A DNA stretch of 64,000 nucleotides from ZC4RG30 sp963812195 (lineage in GTDB: Bacteria; Pseudomonadota; Gammaproteobacteria; Steroidobacterales; Steroidobacteraceae). Location: the NCBI GenBank assembly GCA_963812195.1, contig CAWEUI010000020.1:145675-209674 (forward strand), written 5' to 3'. The notes under the pieces were generated by a model. It was not told the DNA's origin and did no database searches. It saw only the letters and a list, made by a program, of their open reading frames with translations. Shown here piece after piece: positions 1-9,925 of this stretch. The translations under genes and the position numbers were made by a program. The stretch's first letter is position 1; every line of letters starts with the position of its first letter.

Positions 1-351
1 GCCCGCGAGGAACAGGCCCACGCCGACCTGATCGCCGAACGCATCGTGCAACTTGGCGGCAAGCCGGACCTGAACCCGATGGGAGTGCGGGACCGCAGCC
101 ACACCGAATACGCGGAAGGCGACAGCCTTAGCGAAATGGTCAAGGAAGACCTGATTGCCGAGCGGGTGGCAATCGAGTCCTATTCACAGATGATCCGCTT
201 TCTCGGCAACGACGACCCCACTACACGAAGCATTCTGGAGAGGATTCTTGCCGAAGAGGAGCAACACGCCGAGGAGCTGGCGAGCCTGCTGGGGAGAATC
301 GGCGGCGATCAGGATGCGGGACAGCCACATGGGCGCGGCACGATTGGCTAG
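1..351 (+). CDS. Bacterioferritin-family protein, C-terminal part (5' end outside window)
   Basis: The frame is open from base 1, so the gene starts upstream of the window and about 116 residues are visible. Two helical ferritin-like stretches carry metal-ligand type motifs: EEQAH at the left edge and EEEQHAEEL near residue 80 of the visible part. This spacing of Glu and Glu-x-x-His motifs is that of the four-helix di-iron bundle of bacterioferritins, which oxidise and store iron in the cytosol. The C-terminal tail after the last helix is Gly-rich and probably disordered. It could also be another ferritin-like or Dps-like protein, because the first two helices are not visible. Confidence 0.72.
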   Translation, partial: AREEQAHADLIAERIVQLGGKPDLNPMGVRDRSHTEYAEGDSLSEMVKEDLIAERVAIESYSQMIRFLGNDDPTTRSILERILAEEEQHAEELASLLGRIGGDQDAGQPHGRGTIG

Positions 352-387
352 ACTTCCGCCCTGTTCGAGTAAACGGGGAAATCGGGG

Positions 388-1629
388 ATGTCTGGATTCA
401 CGCGTGCCTGCTGCACCCTGCTGGCGCTGTCGTTCACCGGACTGGCTGCAAGCGGCGCGGAACCGGCCATCACCTGGGTCGGCAGCTGGGCAACCGCCGA
501 ACAGACACCGGAACCGCGCAATGCCCTGCCGGACGCGGCGCTGACCGACGCCACACTGCGTCAGACGGTGCACCTGTCGCTGGGTGGCAGGCGCTGGCGT
601 CTGCGGCTGTCCAATGCCTTTGGACATGCGCCACTGCTGATAGACGCGGCACATGTCGCGCTGGCACCGGCACCCGGTTCGCCGGCCATCGATGGCGCAA
701 CGGATACCAGGGTATTGTTCGATGGCAGGGACCAGGTCGTCATACCGGCCGGTACGGACTACCTGTCGGATGCGTTCGACTTCGATGCCGCACCCGGCGC
801 GAACATCGCCATCTCCATCCACCTGCCCGCGGCGCCGGAAGGCCAGACCAGCCACCCGGGCTCCCGCACCACTTCACACATCGTGCACGGCAACCAGGTC
901 GCCGCCACGAAGCTTCAGGGCACGCAATCCTTCGAACACTGGTTCGTGATCGAGGGGCTGGATGTGCAGGCCGCACCCGACGCATCGGCCGTCGTGATAC
1001 TCGGCGATTCCATCGCGGATGGCCACGGCACCACGACCAATGGCAACGACCGCTGGAGCGATGACCTGGCCGCGCGGCTTGCCCGCGCAAAGCTCCCCGT
1101 CGCAGTGCTCAACCAGGGCATCGGCGGCAACCGGATACTTGATGACGGCCTGGGGCCCAACGCGCTGGCCCGTTTCAATCGGGACGTGCTGGCGCCGGGC
1201 GGCGTGCGCTACCTGATCGTGCACGAGGGCATCAACGACCTGGGCACGTTCGTCGGCGACCCCCGCCACACCGAAGCCGACCATGCGGCACTTGTCGCGC
1301 GCATCATCGGCGCCTACCGGCAGATGATCGAGCGCGCCCATGCGCATGGCATCACGGTCATCGGCGGCACACTGACACCCTTCGACGGGCCCACCTACCA
1401 TGCCGGCATGCATGGCGAGGCCGACCGCGCGGCCATCAACGCCTGGATCCGCGCACCGGGGCATTTCGATGCGGTGGTGGATTTCGATGCGGTCGTCCGC
1501 GATCCGGACCACCCCATGCACTTCAGGAAGAGCTACGACAGCGGCGACAACCTGCATCCCTCGCCCGGCGGATACCAGGCGATGGCCGATGCCATCGACC
1601 TGGGCTGGTTCAGGCCGCAGGCTCGATGA
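388..1629 (+). CDS. Exported SGNH/GDSL-family esterase
   Basis: A 413-residue protein with a short hydrophobic signal peptide (about residues 1-23). The SGNH blocks are clear: block I GDSIADG with the nucleophile near Ser208, block II GIGGNRI near residue 247, block III GIND near 281-284, and block V DNLHPS with Asp387 and His390 completing the triad. An N-terminal jelly-roll-like region of about 200 residues precedes the hydrolase domain. Members are secreted esterases that often deacetylate plant polysaccharides. Its end overlaps the convergent DUF389 gene by 20 bp. The real substrate cannot be read from sequence. Confidence 0.85.
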   Translation: MSGFTRACCTLLALSFTGLAASGAEPAITWVGSWATAEQTPEPRNALPDAALTDATLRQTVHLSLGGRRWRLRLSNAFGHAPLLIDAAHVALAPAPGSPAIDGATDTRVLFDGRDQVVIPAGTDYLSDAFDFDAAPGANIAISIHLPAAPEGQTSHPGSRTTSHIVHGNQVAATKLQGTQSFEHWFVIEGLDVQAAPDASAVVILGDSIADGHGTTTNGNDRWSDDLAARLARAKLPVAVLNQGIGGNRILDDGLGPNALARFNRDVLAPGGVRYLIVHEGINDLGTFVGDPRHTEADHAALVARIIGAYRQMIERAHAHGITVIGGTLTPFDGPTYHAGMHGEADRAAINAWIRAPGHFDAVVDFDAVVRDPDHPMHFRKSYDSGDNLHPSPGGYQAMADAIDLGWFRPQAR

Positions 1630-2989
1630 CCAGCTGAACGTCCTCGGTGCCGAAACGTGTGCGCAACCAGGCCTCGATCTTGTCGCGCTCATCCTTGGAC
1701 AGCGGCTTCTTCAGCTGCAGACTGACCACCAGGGTGTTCTTGCCGCTGCGCCCGCCATCGGAACTCCATGCCGGCGCATCCGCGATGAGCACGCGCGAAA
1801 TCTGCGGGAACAGCGCGTTGAGCTCCATCGGCACCTGCTGAAATCGCTCACCGCTGGCGTGCGAGGAAGCCAGCTCGTCGCGCAGTTGCTGGATCTGCGT
1901 ATCCTTCTCCGCCAGCTGCTTCTGGCTGTCGCGATACAGATTGCCCAACAGGTTGGAACTGAGCGTGGCCATGTCCGGCGCCTCGTCCCCCTGGAATATC
2001 TGCAGTTGTGCATCCGCCGGCAGGCCGCTGGAGCGCAATCGCGCGAAGATCTCGTTGCGCACGTCCTTCTGGACATGTTTGCCCACCAGAGACACTTCGA
2101 TACGGTGTGCGCGCGGATCGATCTCCAGGTTGCTGATGTGGGTATCCTGCAGATCCAGCTGGTTCTGCACGAATTGCGTGGCCCGCGTGCGGAAGATTTC
2201 GTCGCCAACGAGGTGATAGGCGATGTAGAGACTGGGCAGCAGCGTAACCGTCATCACCGCCGCCATCGCGTAACTGACGCGCCGCGCGACCGCCGGATCC
2301 TCGAAGTGTCGGCGCCGCAGCCGGAATGCGCGCGTGACCAGCGCCGCGGAGGCCGCGATGAACACGCTGTTGATGGTGAACAGGTACAGCGCACCCAGGA
2401 AGTAGGTCCATGACCCGTTCGCCAGCCCATAGCCGGCCGTACACAGCGGCGGCATCAGCGCCGTGGCGATGGCAACGCCGGGAATCACATTGGTCTTTTC
2501 CTTGCGCGTGACGGCGATGATGCCGGCCAGACCGCCGAACAGGGCGATCAGCACGTCCCAGATCGATGGCGTGGTTCGGGCAAGGCGCTCCGACAATGAA
2601 CCGGTCAGCGGCGTCAACACGAAATACACCGTGGATGTGGCCAGCGCGATCCCGGCGGCGATACCCAGGTTCTTCAGGCCGCGCCGGATCAGGGGAAAAT
2701 CATGAATGCCGGCGCCGTAGCCGATACCCAGTAGCGGCCCCATCAGCGGGGAAATGAGCATCGCGCCGATGATTACCGCCGTGGAATTCACGTTCAGGCC
2801 GATGGACGCGATGAAGATGGCGAACATCAGCACCCACAGGTTGGTGCCCTGCATCGTCACGCCCTGGCGCAGAGTCGCATCGATCTGGTCGGTATCGGCG
2901 CGATCTGCCTTCAGGCTGAACCGGCTGCGGACCGAGGCGGTCAGATACCGGAGAAACTTGCTGTCAGATCTTGCGCGAGGCTCGCTCAT
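1610..2989 (-). CDS. DUF389 (TIGR00341-type) integral membrane protein
   Basis: A 459-residue protein. The start at 2989 was chosen over a longer in-frame start because GGAG sits 8 nt upstream of this ATG and the longer N-terminus is low-complexity. The first half contains several hydrophobic helices rich in Gly and Ala (for example the stretch GAMLISPLMGP), typical of DUF389. A long soluble C-terminal part follows with a predicted coiled coil (KQLAEKDTQIQQLRDELA) and a beta-rich tail. The family sits in the inner membrane and has no settled function. The 3' end overlaps the SGNH esterase gene tail to tail. Confidence 0.8.
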   Translation of the reverse strand: MSEPRARSDSKFLRYLTASVRSRFSLKADRADTDQIDATLRQGVTMQGTNLWVLMFAIFIASIGLNVNSTAVIIGAMLISPLMGPLLGIGYGAGIHDFPLIRRGLKNLGIAAGIALATSTVYFVLTPLTGSLSERLARTTPSIWDVLIALFGGLAGIIAVTRKEKTNVIPGVAIATALMPPLCTAGYGLANGSWTYFLGALYLFTINSVFIAASAALVTRAFRLRRRHFEDPAVARRVSYAMAAVMTVTLLPSLYIAYHLVGDEIFRTRATQFVQNQLDLQDTHISNLEIDPRAHRIEVSLVGKHVQKDVRNEIFARLRSSGLPADAQLQIFQGDEAPDMATLSSNLLGNLYRDSQKQLAEKDTQIQQLRDELASSHASGERFQQVPMELNALFPQISRVLIADAPAWSSDGGRSGKNTLVVSLQLKKPLSKDERDKIEAWLRTRFGTEDVQLVIEPAA

Positions 2990-3167
2990 GCGTTGGTCTC
3001 CATGGGGCGCGGGCAGTATATGCCTGGCACCGGGGAAGATTGAGGCTCCCGCGACGCCAGCGCGCTGCGGAATCACCTACCTGGATTGGGGCGGGTCACG
3101 GCCTGCGCTATCCTGCTACGCTGGCGAGGTCGCAACGGTCGATTTCAAGACCCGGGAGGATGTTGGC

Positions 3168-3647
3168 ATGCCAGCCGCTGTTCGTACCCCTCCCCTGATG
3201 CGCATCCCGCCGCCCCTGTTGTTTCTGGCGACCTTCCTGGTCGGCCTGGGATTGCAGCGCCTGGCGCCAATAATCATCCATGGCGGGCGGATTACCCAGG
3301 CCAGCCGCGTTACCGGGATGGTGCTGCTCGCCTGCGCCGTGCTGATCGCGCTGACCTGCGCGGGCATGTTCCTGGTCAACCGCACGACCATCATCCCGCA
3401 TGGCGCGGCGTCGAAGCTCGTCACCGCCGGACCCTATCGGCTCACGCGCAACCCGATGTACCTGAGCCTGACGCTGGGATATCTGGGCGTGGCAGCCATG
3501 CTGATACAGGTCTGGCCGTTGGTGTTGCTGCCGTTGCCGGTGATGTTCGTGAATGCAGTGGTCATTCCGTTCGAAGAGGCACGACTGCGCGAACTCTTCG
3601 GCACACAGTTCGGGGACTATTGCCGGCGCGTCCGCCGCTGGATCTGA
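3168..3647 (+). CDS. Isoprenylcysteine carboxyl methyltransferase-like membrane protein
   Basis: A 159-residue polytopic protein. The ATG at 3168 has a GGGAGGA ribosome-binding site 7 nt upstream; an upstream extension of the same frame only runs antisense through the DUF389 gene. Three to four hydrophobic helices are followed by the diagnostic motif GPYRLTRNPMYLS and a C-terminal FEEARLRELFG...Y segment, the SAM-binding hallmark of the ICMT/PEMT family. These integral membrane enzymes methylate thiols, carboxylates or phospholipids; the substrate is unknown. The next gene starts 14 nt downstream, so the two are probably cotranscribed. Confidence 0.82.
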   Translation: MPAAVRTPPLMRIPPPLLFLATFLVGLGLQRLAPIIIHGGRITQASRVTGMVLLACAVLIALTCAGMFLVNRTTIIPHGAASKLVTAGPYRLTRNPMYLSLTLGYLGVAAMLIQVWPLVLLPLPVMFVNAVVIPFEEARLRELFGTQFGDYCRRVRRWI

Positions 3648-3661
3648 GACAGGAGAGCACG

Positions 3662-4645
3662 ATGATGAACAGACGAACCTGGATGCGCGGCGCGCTGGGC
3701 AGCCTGGCGGCGGCGGGCATTGGCAGCGTCCCGGCAGCGGAGGACGGAACCCGCTGGTTCGCGCGGCACCATGTTCCCATCGGATTGCAGCTCTATACGG
3801 TCGGAGCGGACGCACGCAAGGACATCGACGGCACGCTGGCCAAGGTCGCTAAGATCGGCTATCGCACCATCGAGCTGGCGGGGTATCACGGGCAGCCGCT
3901 GGAGAAACTGCGCGCCGCTGCCGCCCGCAACCACGTCAAGTTCACCAGCATTCATGTCAATGCGCTCGCCCGACCGGGTGAGCCGGGCCTGGATCAGGAT
4001 CTGCCGGCGCTGGCCGCCGACCTGCATTCGCTGGGCGTCACCGATGTGGTCATGCCCATGTTCCCCTTCCCGGAACGCTTCGGCGCGCAACGCCGGGGCG
4101 AATCCTTCGGTGCCTATATCGGCCGCATCAGCCAGGGCCTGACGCGCGAGGACTGGCAACGCACGGCGGACCTTCTCAATGATCGGGGCCAGAAGCTGCG
4201 CGCGCTGGGCCTGCGCTTCGGTTACCACAACCACAATCCGGAGTTCGCGCCGCTGGGCGAGTCCAACGGGCTGGAGATCCTGCTGCAGCAGACTTCCCGC
4301 GAAGACGTGGTATTTGAACTGGACGTGGGCTGGGCCGCGGCTGGCGGCATGGATCCCACCGCATTGCTGTCGCGGCATCCCGGACGCTTCCAGCTGATGC
4401 ACTTGAAGGACATCCTCGCCAGCACCAGGACCAACTACGCCCTGCAGCAGAACCCTGCCGAGGTTGGCTCGGGCAGCCTGGACTGGCAGCACCTGTTGCC
4501 GGCTGCTTTCACGGCCGGTGTACGCAAGTTCTACGTGGAACAGGAGCCGCCCTTCAAGATGGATCGTTACGCCGCGATCGCCAGGAGCTACAACTTTCTG
4601 AAGCGATTCGAAGCCGGCGACAGACCGCCGTCGATCAAGGTCTAG
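3662..4645 (+). CDS. Tat-exported sugar phosphate isomerase/epimerase-like TIM-barrel protein
   Basis: A 327-residue protein beginning with a twin-arginine signal (RRTWMRGALG followed by an Ala/Gly-rich hydrophobic stretch). The body is an AP-endonuclease-2/xylose-isomerase-like TIM barrel. GLQLYTVG marks the first strand, YRTIELAGYHG the second, HNHNPEF the metal-ligand region and ELDVGW a later strand; LMHLKDI and the C-terminal FYVEQE complete the metal site. Exported members of this family occur in sugar-catabolic neighbourhoods, and the nearby esterase and GH88-type gene fit that. The exact reaction is unknown. Confidence 0.85.
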   Translation: MMNRRTWMRGALGSLAAAGIGSVPAAEDGTRWFARHHVPIGLQLYTVGADARKDIDGTLAKVAKIGYRTIELAGYHGQPLEKLRAAAARNHVKFTSIHVNALARPGEPGLDQDLPALAADLHSLGVTDVVMPMFPFPERFGAQRRGESFGAYIGRISQGLTREDWQRTADLLNDRGQKLRALGLRFGYHNHNPEFAPLGESNGLEILLQQTSREDVVFELDVGWAAAGGMDPTALLSRHPGRFQLMHLKDILASTRTNYALQQNPAEVGSGSLDWQHLLPAAFTAGVRKFYVEQEPPFKMDRYAAIARSYNFLKRFEAGDRPPSIKV

Positions 4646-4718
4646 TCGATCACGAGTCCTGATCGCGCGAGCGCGCCGGCGACACGGGCCGATCCTGGCA
4701 AGCCGCCCGCTGTCCCCG

Positions 4719-7700
4719 TCAGGTCGGACCTTCCTCCACGTACGCGCTGCCCTTCGGACCGTGCGGCTGCGGCTTCACGTGCAGGCCGCCCAGCACCACC
4801 ACGAAGAACAGCGGCACGAAGAAGATGGCCAGGAAGGTCGCGGCCAGCATGCCGCCGATCACGCCGGTGCCGACCGCGTTCTGCGCACCGGACCCGGCAC
4901 CGCTGGCCACGGCCAGCGGCAGCACACCGAACATGAATGCCAGCGCAGTCATCAGGATGGGTCGCAGGCGCTGGCGCGCGGCCTGCGTCACCGCCTCGAT
5001 CAGGGTAGCGCCGTTGTCGTAGTAGTTCTTGGCGAACTCCACGATCAGGATGGCGCTCTTGGCCGCCAGACCCATGGTGGTCAGCAGGCCGACCTGGAAA
5101 AAAGCATCGTTGGACATGCCGCGCGCCAGCGTGGCGATCACCGCGCCCAGGATGCCCAGCGGCACCACCAGCAGCACCGTCACGGGGATCGACCAACTCT
5201 CGTACAGGGCCGCCAGGCACAGGAACACCACCGCGAGCGACACCGCGTACAGCGCCGGCGCCTGGCTGCCGGAGAGCCGCTCCTCGAAGGACATGCCGGT
5301 CCACTCGAAGCCGACGCCGCGGGGCAGCTTCGCCACCAGCTTTTCCATTTCGTCCATGGCCTCGCCGGAGCTGTGCCCCGGCGCGGCCTGGCCCTGGATG
5401 TCGAAGGCCGGCACGCCGTTGTAGCGCGTCAGCTTCTGCGGGCCGTACGTCCAGCTCCCCGACGCGAACGCCGAGAAGGGCACCATCTTGTCCTGGTCAT
5501 TGCGCACGTACCACTTGCCCAGGTCCTCCGGGCTCATGCGCGCCGGCGCATCGCCCTGCACGTACACGCGCTTGACGCGCCCGCGATCGATGAAATCGTT
5601 CACGTATGCCGAACCCCAGGCCACCGACAGCGTCTGGTTGATGTCGGTGAGCGGCACACCCAGCGCACCGGCCTTGTCGCGGTCGACGTTCACCTTGAAC
5701 TGCGGCGCGTCCTCCACGCCATTGGGGCGCACACCGGCCAGCACCTTGTCCTGCGCGGCCATGCCCAGAAGCTGGTTGCGCGCGGCGAGCAGCGCTTTGT
5801 GGCCGATGCCGCCGCGATCCTGCAGCATCAGGTCGAAGCCGGAGGCCGTGCCCAGTTCCGGCACCGAAGGCTGTGTGACCGCGAAGATCTGCGCGTCGCG
5901 GATGGTGGCGAAGTAGGCGCTGGCGCGCCGCGCAATCGACTGCACGTCCTGGCCCTTGTGCGTGCGCTCGTTCCAGGGCTTGAGCTTGATGAACAGGAGG
6001 CCCATGTTCTGGCCGATGCCCGCAAAGCTGAAGCCGGCCACGTCGAGCACGCCTTCGACCACATCCGTTTCCTTCGTCATGAAGTAGTCGCGCGCCTGGT
6101 TCAGCGCCGCCTTGGTACGCTCGCGCGTGGCGCCCGGCGGCGTCTGGACGATGGCGAGCAACGAGCCACCATCCTCGTCCGGCAGGAAGGCAGTGGGGAT
6201 GCGCACGAACAGCAGCCCCAGGACCACCACCAGCGCCGCATAGACGGCCAGATAGCGCCGGTTGTGCGTCAGGACATTGTGCACACCACCCACGTAGGCG
6301 CGATTGGAGCGCGCGAAAGAGCGATTGAACCAGCCGAAGAAGCCCTTGCGCTCGCTGTGTTCGCCCGGGGCGGGCGCCTTCAGCACAGTCGCGCACAGCG
6401 CCGGGGTGAGGATCAGCGCCGTCAGTACCGACAGCAACATGGCCGAGACGATGGTGATCGAGAACTGCCGGTAGATCACGCCGATGGAGCCGCCGAAGAA
6501 GGCCATCGGCACGAACACCGCGGTCAGCACCAGCCCGATACCGACCAGCGCGCCGGTGATCTGATCCATGGATTTGCGGGTCGCTTCCAGTGGCGAGAGC
6601 CCTTCCTCGGCCATCATGCGCTCGACGTTCTCGATGACCACGATGGCATCGTCCACCAGCAGGCCGATGGCCAGCACCATGCCGAACATGGTCAGCGTAT
6701 TGATGGAATAGCCGAACGCCGACAGCACGCCAAACGTGCCCAGCATCACCACCGGCACCGTGATGGTCGGGATCAGCGTGGCCCGGAAGTTCTGCAGGAA
6801 CAGATACATCACCAGGAACACCAGCCCGATGGCCTCGAACAGCGTTTGCGCCACGCCGCGGATCGAGGTGCGCACGAAGGGTCCGGTATCGACCGGGTAT
6901 TTCACCTCCACGCCGGGCGGGAAGAAGGGTTCGAGGCGGTCGATGGTGTCGTGGATGGCCTGGATGGTGTCCAGCGCGTTGGCGCCGATTGCCAGCCGGA
7001 TGGCCATGGCGGTGCCCGGCTGGCCGTTGTAGCGCACGTCTCGCACGAAGTTCTCGGCATCCAGCGTCACTCGCGCAACGTCCCGGATGCGCAGTCGCGA
7101 ACCATCTGGGTTCACGCGCAGCAGGATGTCGCGGAACTCATCCGGCGTGCTCAGCCGCGTGGGCCCGATGATCGTGGCGTTCAGAGTCTGTCCGGCGGTG
7201 GCCGGCAGACCGCCGATCTGCCCCGCCGACACCTGCACGTTCTGCGCGCGGATCGCCGCCAGCACATCGGCGACGGTCACGTCATAGGCGGCAAGCTTGG
7301 CCGGGTCGAGCCAGATGCGCATCGCGAACTGCGCACCGAACAGATTCGTGTCACCCACACCTGGCGTGCGCGCAATCGCATCCTGGACATTGGAGGCGAC
7401 GAAGTTGGCCAGATCATCGCCCGACAGGCTGTTGTCGGTGGACAGGAAGCCCAGCACGATCAGGAAGTTGCGGGTGGGCTTGGACACGCGCAGCCCCTGC
7501 TGCTGCACCGGCGCCGGCAGCAGCGGCACCGCCGCCTGCAACTTGTTCTGTACCTGCACCTGCGCGATGTCCGGATCGGTACCGGCCTTGAAGGTCAGCG
7601 ACACCGAGGCCGTGCCGTCGGCGCTGGAGTCGGACTGCATGTAGTCCAGTCCGTCGAGGCCGTTCATCTGCTGCTCGATGACCTGCACCACGCTGTCTTC

Positions 7701-7874
7701 CACGGTCTGCGCGGAAGCGCCCGGATACGTTGCGTTGATCGCGACCTGCGGCGGCGCGATCGCCGGATACTGCATGATGGGCAGCTTGAATACTGCGATG
7801 CCGCCGCCGAGCATCACCAGCAGTGCCAGCACCCAGGCAAAGACGGGGCGATCGATGAAGAAGCGTGGCAGCAT
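4719..7874 (-). CDS. RND efflux pump inner-membrane transporter, HAE1 (AcrB/MexB) family
   Basis: A full-length 1051-residue protein opening with MLPRFFIDRPVFAWVLAL, the classic HAE1 first transmembrane segment. Proton-relay residues are present: the Asp-Asp pair in GLLVDDAIVVIENVE and the Lys in GLAAKSAILIVEFAK. Both large porter regions and twelve transmembrane segments are accounted for. It would form the trimeric inner-membrane pump of a tripartite multidrug exporter. It lies 3 nt downstream of its adaptor gene, with no outer-membrane channel gene beside it, so a TolC-type partner must be encoded elsewhere. A very long antisense reading frame covers this gene and is spurious. Confidence 0.96.
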   Translation of the reverse strand: MLPRFFIDRPVFAWVLALLVMLGGGIAVFKLPIMQYPAIAPPQVAINATYPGASAQTVEDSVVQVIEQQMNGLDGLDYMQSDSSADGTASVSLTFKAGTDPDIAQVQVQNKLQAAVPLLPAPVQQQGLRVSKPTRNFLIVLGFLSTDNSLSGDDLANFVASNVQDAIARTPGVGDTNLFGAQFAMRIWLDPAKLAAYDVTVADVLAAIRAQNVQVSAGQIGGLPATAGQTLNATIIGPTRLSTPDEFRDILLRVNPDGSRLRIRDVARVTLDAENFVRDVRYNGQPGTAMAIRLAIGANALDTIQAIHDTIDRLEPFFPPGVEVKYPVDTGPFVRTSIRGVAQTLFEAIGLVFLVMYLFLQNFRATLIPTITVPVVMLGTFGVLSAFGYSINTLTMFGMVLAIGLLVDDAIVVIENVERMMAEEGLSPLEATRKSMDQITGALVGIGLVLTAVFVPMAFFGGSIGVIYRQFSITIVSAMLLSVLTALILTPALCATVLKAPAPGEHSERKGFFGWFNRSFARSNRAYVGGVHNVLTHNRRYLAVYAALVVVLGLLFVRIPTAFLPDEDGGSLLAIVQTPPGATRERTKAALNQARDYFMTKETDVVEGVLDVAGFSFAGIGQNMGLLFIKLKPWNERTHKGQDVQSIARRASAYFATIRDAQIFAVTQPSVPELGTASGFDLMLQDRGGIGHKALLAARNQLLGMAAQDKVLAGVRPNGVEDAPQFKVNVDRDKAGALGVPLTDINQTLSVAWGSAYVNDFIDRGRVKRVYVQGDAPARMSPEDLGKWYVRNDQDKMVPFSAFASGSWTYGPQKLTRYNGVPAFDIQGQAAPGHSSGEAMDEMEKLVAKLPRGVGFEWTGMSFEERLSGSQAPALYAVSLAVVFLCLAALYESWSIPVTVLLVVPLGILGAVIATLARGMSNDAFFQVGLLTTMGLAAKSAILIVEFAKNYYDNGATLIEAVTQAARQRLRPILMTALAFMFGVLPLAVASGAGSGAQNAVGTGVIGGMLAATFLAIFFVPLFFVVVLGGLHVKPQPHGPKGSAYVEEGPT

Positions 7875-7877
7875 CGG

Positions 7878-9026
7878 TTACTTGTTGCCCGCCGCGTCCG
7901 CCGCCGGCACCGCCCTGACGGGCGCGCCTGGCCGTGCCTGCTGCAGACCTTCCACGACGATGCGCTCCCCGGCCTTCAGTCCCGAGGACACCAGCCAGTT
8001 GCTGCCAGTGGCGCGATCCACCTCGATGACGCGCTCGCTGACCTTGCTGTCCGGACCCACCACCAGCACGGTGGCCTGGCCGCGCGCATTGCGCGACACC
8101 GCCGCCTGCGGCACCAGCAGTGCCTGCTGGCTGGTCCCGACAACCAGGCGGGCGCGCACGAACATGCCAGGCAGCAACAGGCGATCCGGATTCGGAAACT
8201 CGGCGCGCAACAGCACCGAGCCGGTGCTCTGGTCGACAGTTACCTGGGAAAACTGCAAGGAACCGGCCTGGGAATAGCTGCTGCCGTCCTCGAGCGTCAG
8301 CGTGACCTTCGCATGCTGCTTCGCGTCGCGCTGCAGGATGCCCGCATCGAAATCGCGCCGCTGGCGCAGCAGTTCGGTGGTGGATTCGTTGACGTCCACA
8401 TAGATGGGATCGAGCTGCGCGATGGTGGCAATCGCGTTGTCCTGCGCGGCCTTCACCAGCGCGCCCTCGGTGACCTCCGAACGACCGATGCGCCCGCTGA
8501 TCGGCGCGCGCACCTTCGTATAGCCCAGGTCGATGCGCGCGGATTCCACGGCCGCCTTCGCGGCTTCCACGGCCGCCTCGGCACTGCGGCTGGCGGCCTG
8601 CGCATTGTCGTAATCCTGCTTGCTCACCACGCCCTTGCCCTGCAACGACTGGTAGCGCTCGGTCAGCATCCTGGCGGCGCTGAGCTGCGCGGTGCTCGAC
8701 GCAAGGCTGGCCTGCGCGCGCTGCAGGGCAGCCCGATAGGGAGCCGGATCAATCTCGTACAGCGACTGGCCGGCCGTGACCTCGGAGCCTTCCTTGAACA
8801 GGCGGCGCTTGATGATGCCCTCGACCTGCGGCCGCACCTCGGCAATCCGGTGCGCGACGGTACGACCCGGCAGCTCGGTGGACAGCTGCACAGCCTGCGG
8901 GGCAAGCGTCATCACGCCGACTTCCGGCGGCGGCGCACCGGCGCCGGCACGCTGCGTATTGCCGGCACCACAGGCGGCCAGCAGCGACGCACCGGCGAGA
9001 ACGAACAAGGCGGGGATGGTCTTCAT
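7878..9026 (-). CDS. RND efflux periplasmic adaptor lipoprotein (AcrA/MexA family)
   Basis: A 382-residue membrane-fusion protein. The start at 9026 gives a proper lipoprotein signal (MKTIPALFVLAGASLLAAC, lipobox LAAC); the longer frame adds 46 residues that do not look like protein. The order is barrel-sandwich hybrid half, an alpha-helical hairpin rich in Ala/Gln/Ser, the second half-motif ending in YTKVRAPISGRIGRS, then the beta-barrel and membrane-proximal domains. It bridges the HAE1 pump encoded immediately downstream to an outer-membrane channel. The two genes form one operon. Confidence 0.95.
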   Translation of the reverse strand: MKTIPALFVLAGASLLAACGAGNTQRAGAGAPPPEVGVMTLAPQAVQLSTELPGRTVAHRIAEVRPQVEGIIKRRLFKEGSEVTAGQSLYEIDPAPYRAALQRAQASLASSTAQLSAARMLTERYQSLQGKGVVSKQDYDNAQAASRSAEAAVEAAKAAVESARIDLGYTKVRAPISGRIGRSEVTEGALVKAAQDNAIATIAQLDPIYVDVNESTTELLRQRRDFDAGILQRDAKQHAKVTLTLEDGSSYSQAGSLQFSQVTVDQSTGSVLLRAEFPNPDRLLLPGMFVRARLVVGTSQQALLVPQAAVSRNARGQATVLVVGPDSKVSERVIEVDRATGSNWLVSSGLKAGERIVVEGLQQARPGAPVRAVPAADAAGNK

Positions 9027-9244
9027 GTTGGCGGGCTTTCCTGCCAGCAGCTGCCGCAGCGCCCCCGTACACGACCTGCGGGATCTCGGCGGCAGCGAGC
9101 TGGGACTGGCGAACAGACTAAGGGGACCTCGGGAAGGCCCGTGAATTATTACTTGCCTCGGCAATTTTCAGCAAGGCGAATGCAAAGGGCCGACGTGCAG
9201 CGCACGCCGGCCCCGTGTCAGACGCCTCTGGCGCCGCCGACAGA

Positions 9245-9925
9245 TCAGAAGCGGTACTGGAGATGCAGCTGGAGCACGGGCCAGAGCTTGTAGTCCTTCA
9301 CGTCATGCTGCCACTGGGCGAGCCGCTGGTTCAGGTCCGCCTGGAAGGTGGGATCACTGGCCAGCGTCCCGGAGCTGGTCGCCGCGAGTTGCGGACTGCC
9401 CTGCGCCACCACGCCGATCTCGGCGCCAAAGGTCAGGCCGGTCCTGTAGTGGCCGCCCCAGCCCACCGTCAAAGTGGGCACGGTCTTCTTGAAAGTGGCC
9501 GCGCCGGTCAACGTGCCGACCTGATCCGCGGCGTAGGTATTGCCGTTGATGTCCACCGTGCTGCCAATTGGCGTGGCAACGCCGGCAAACCTGTTGTGGT
9601 TGGAGCGCAGGCCGGCCGAGATGCGAAAACTGCCGCCGAAGGGGTAGAAATCCGCGAGCACGCCAACGGACTTGAGCCTGGCCTTGCCGTCGATGTTGAA
9701 CCCGCTGCTGTCGACGGACTTGTCGTAGCTGTAATTGCCGGTATTGGCGCGCACGCCGAAGAATGAATTGAAGCGGTACCCCGCCTCGATTCCCAGCCCG
9801 TTGGTGCCGCCCGTGACGCCCACCGACACGCCGATGCCATGGTTGTCTGCGTCGGCCGCCAGCACCGTGGCCGAACAGCCCAGTGTCGCCAGCAGCAGTG
9901 CTGCCGGGAAAGTTGCACGCGTCAT
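9245..9925 (-). CDS. Outer-membrane beta-barrel protein of unknown role
   Basis: A 226-residue protein with a signal peptide ending VLAADAD. It is followed by alternating-hydrophobicity strands and ends LHLQYRF, whose terminal Phe is the usual outer-membrane insertion signal. The start at 9925 has GGGAG 8 nt upstream and overlaps the stop of the preceding frame as ATGA. Segments such as GYRFNSFFGVRANTG and GGHYRTGLTFGAEIG resemble small OmpW/OmpA-like barrels of Gammaproteobacteria. No ligand or function can be assigned. Confidence 0.75.
   Translation of the reverse strand: MTRATFPAALLLATLGCSATVLAADADNHGIGVSVGVTGGTNGLGIEAGYRFNSFFGVRANTGNYSYDKSVDSSGFNIDGKARLKSVGVLADFYPFGGSFRISAGLRSNHNRFAGVATPIGSTVDINGNTYAADQVGTLTGAATFKKTVPTLTVGWGGHYRTGLTFGAEIGVVAQGSPQLAATSSGTLASDPTFQADLNQRLAQWQHDVKDYKLWPVLQLHLQYRF

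Noticed and set aside
4761..9293. A 1510-codon open frame on the plus strand
   Set aside because: It runs antisense through the RND transporter and adaptor genes, is extremely rich in His, Arg and Gln, and has no domain or signal; high G+C opens such frames.
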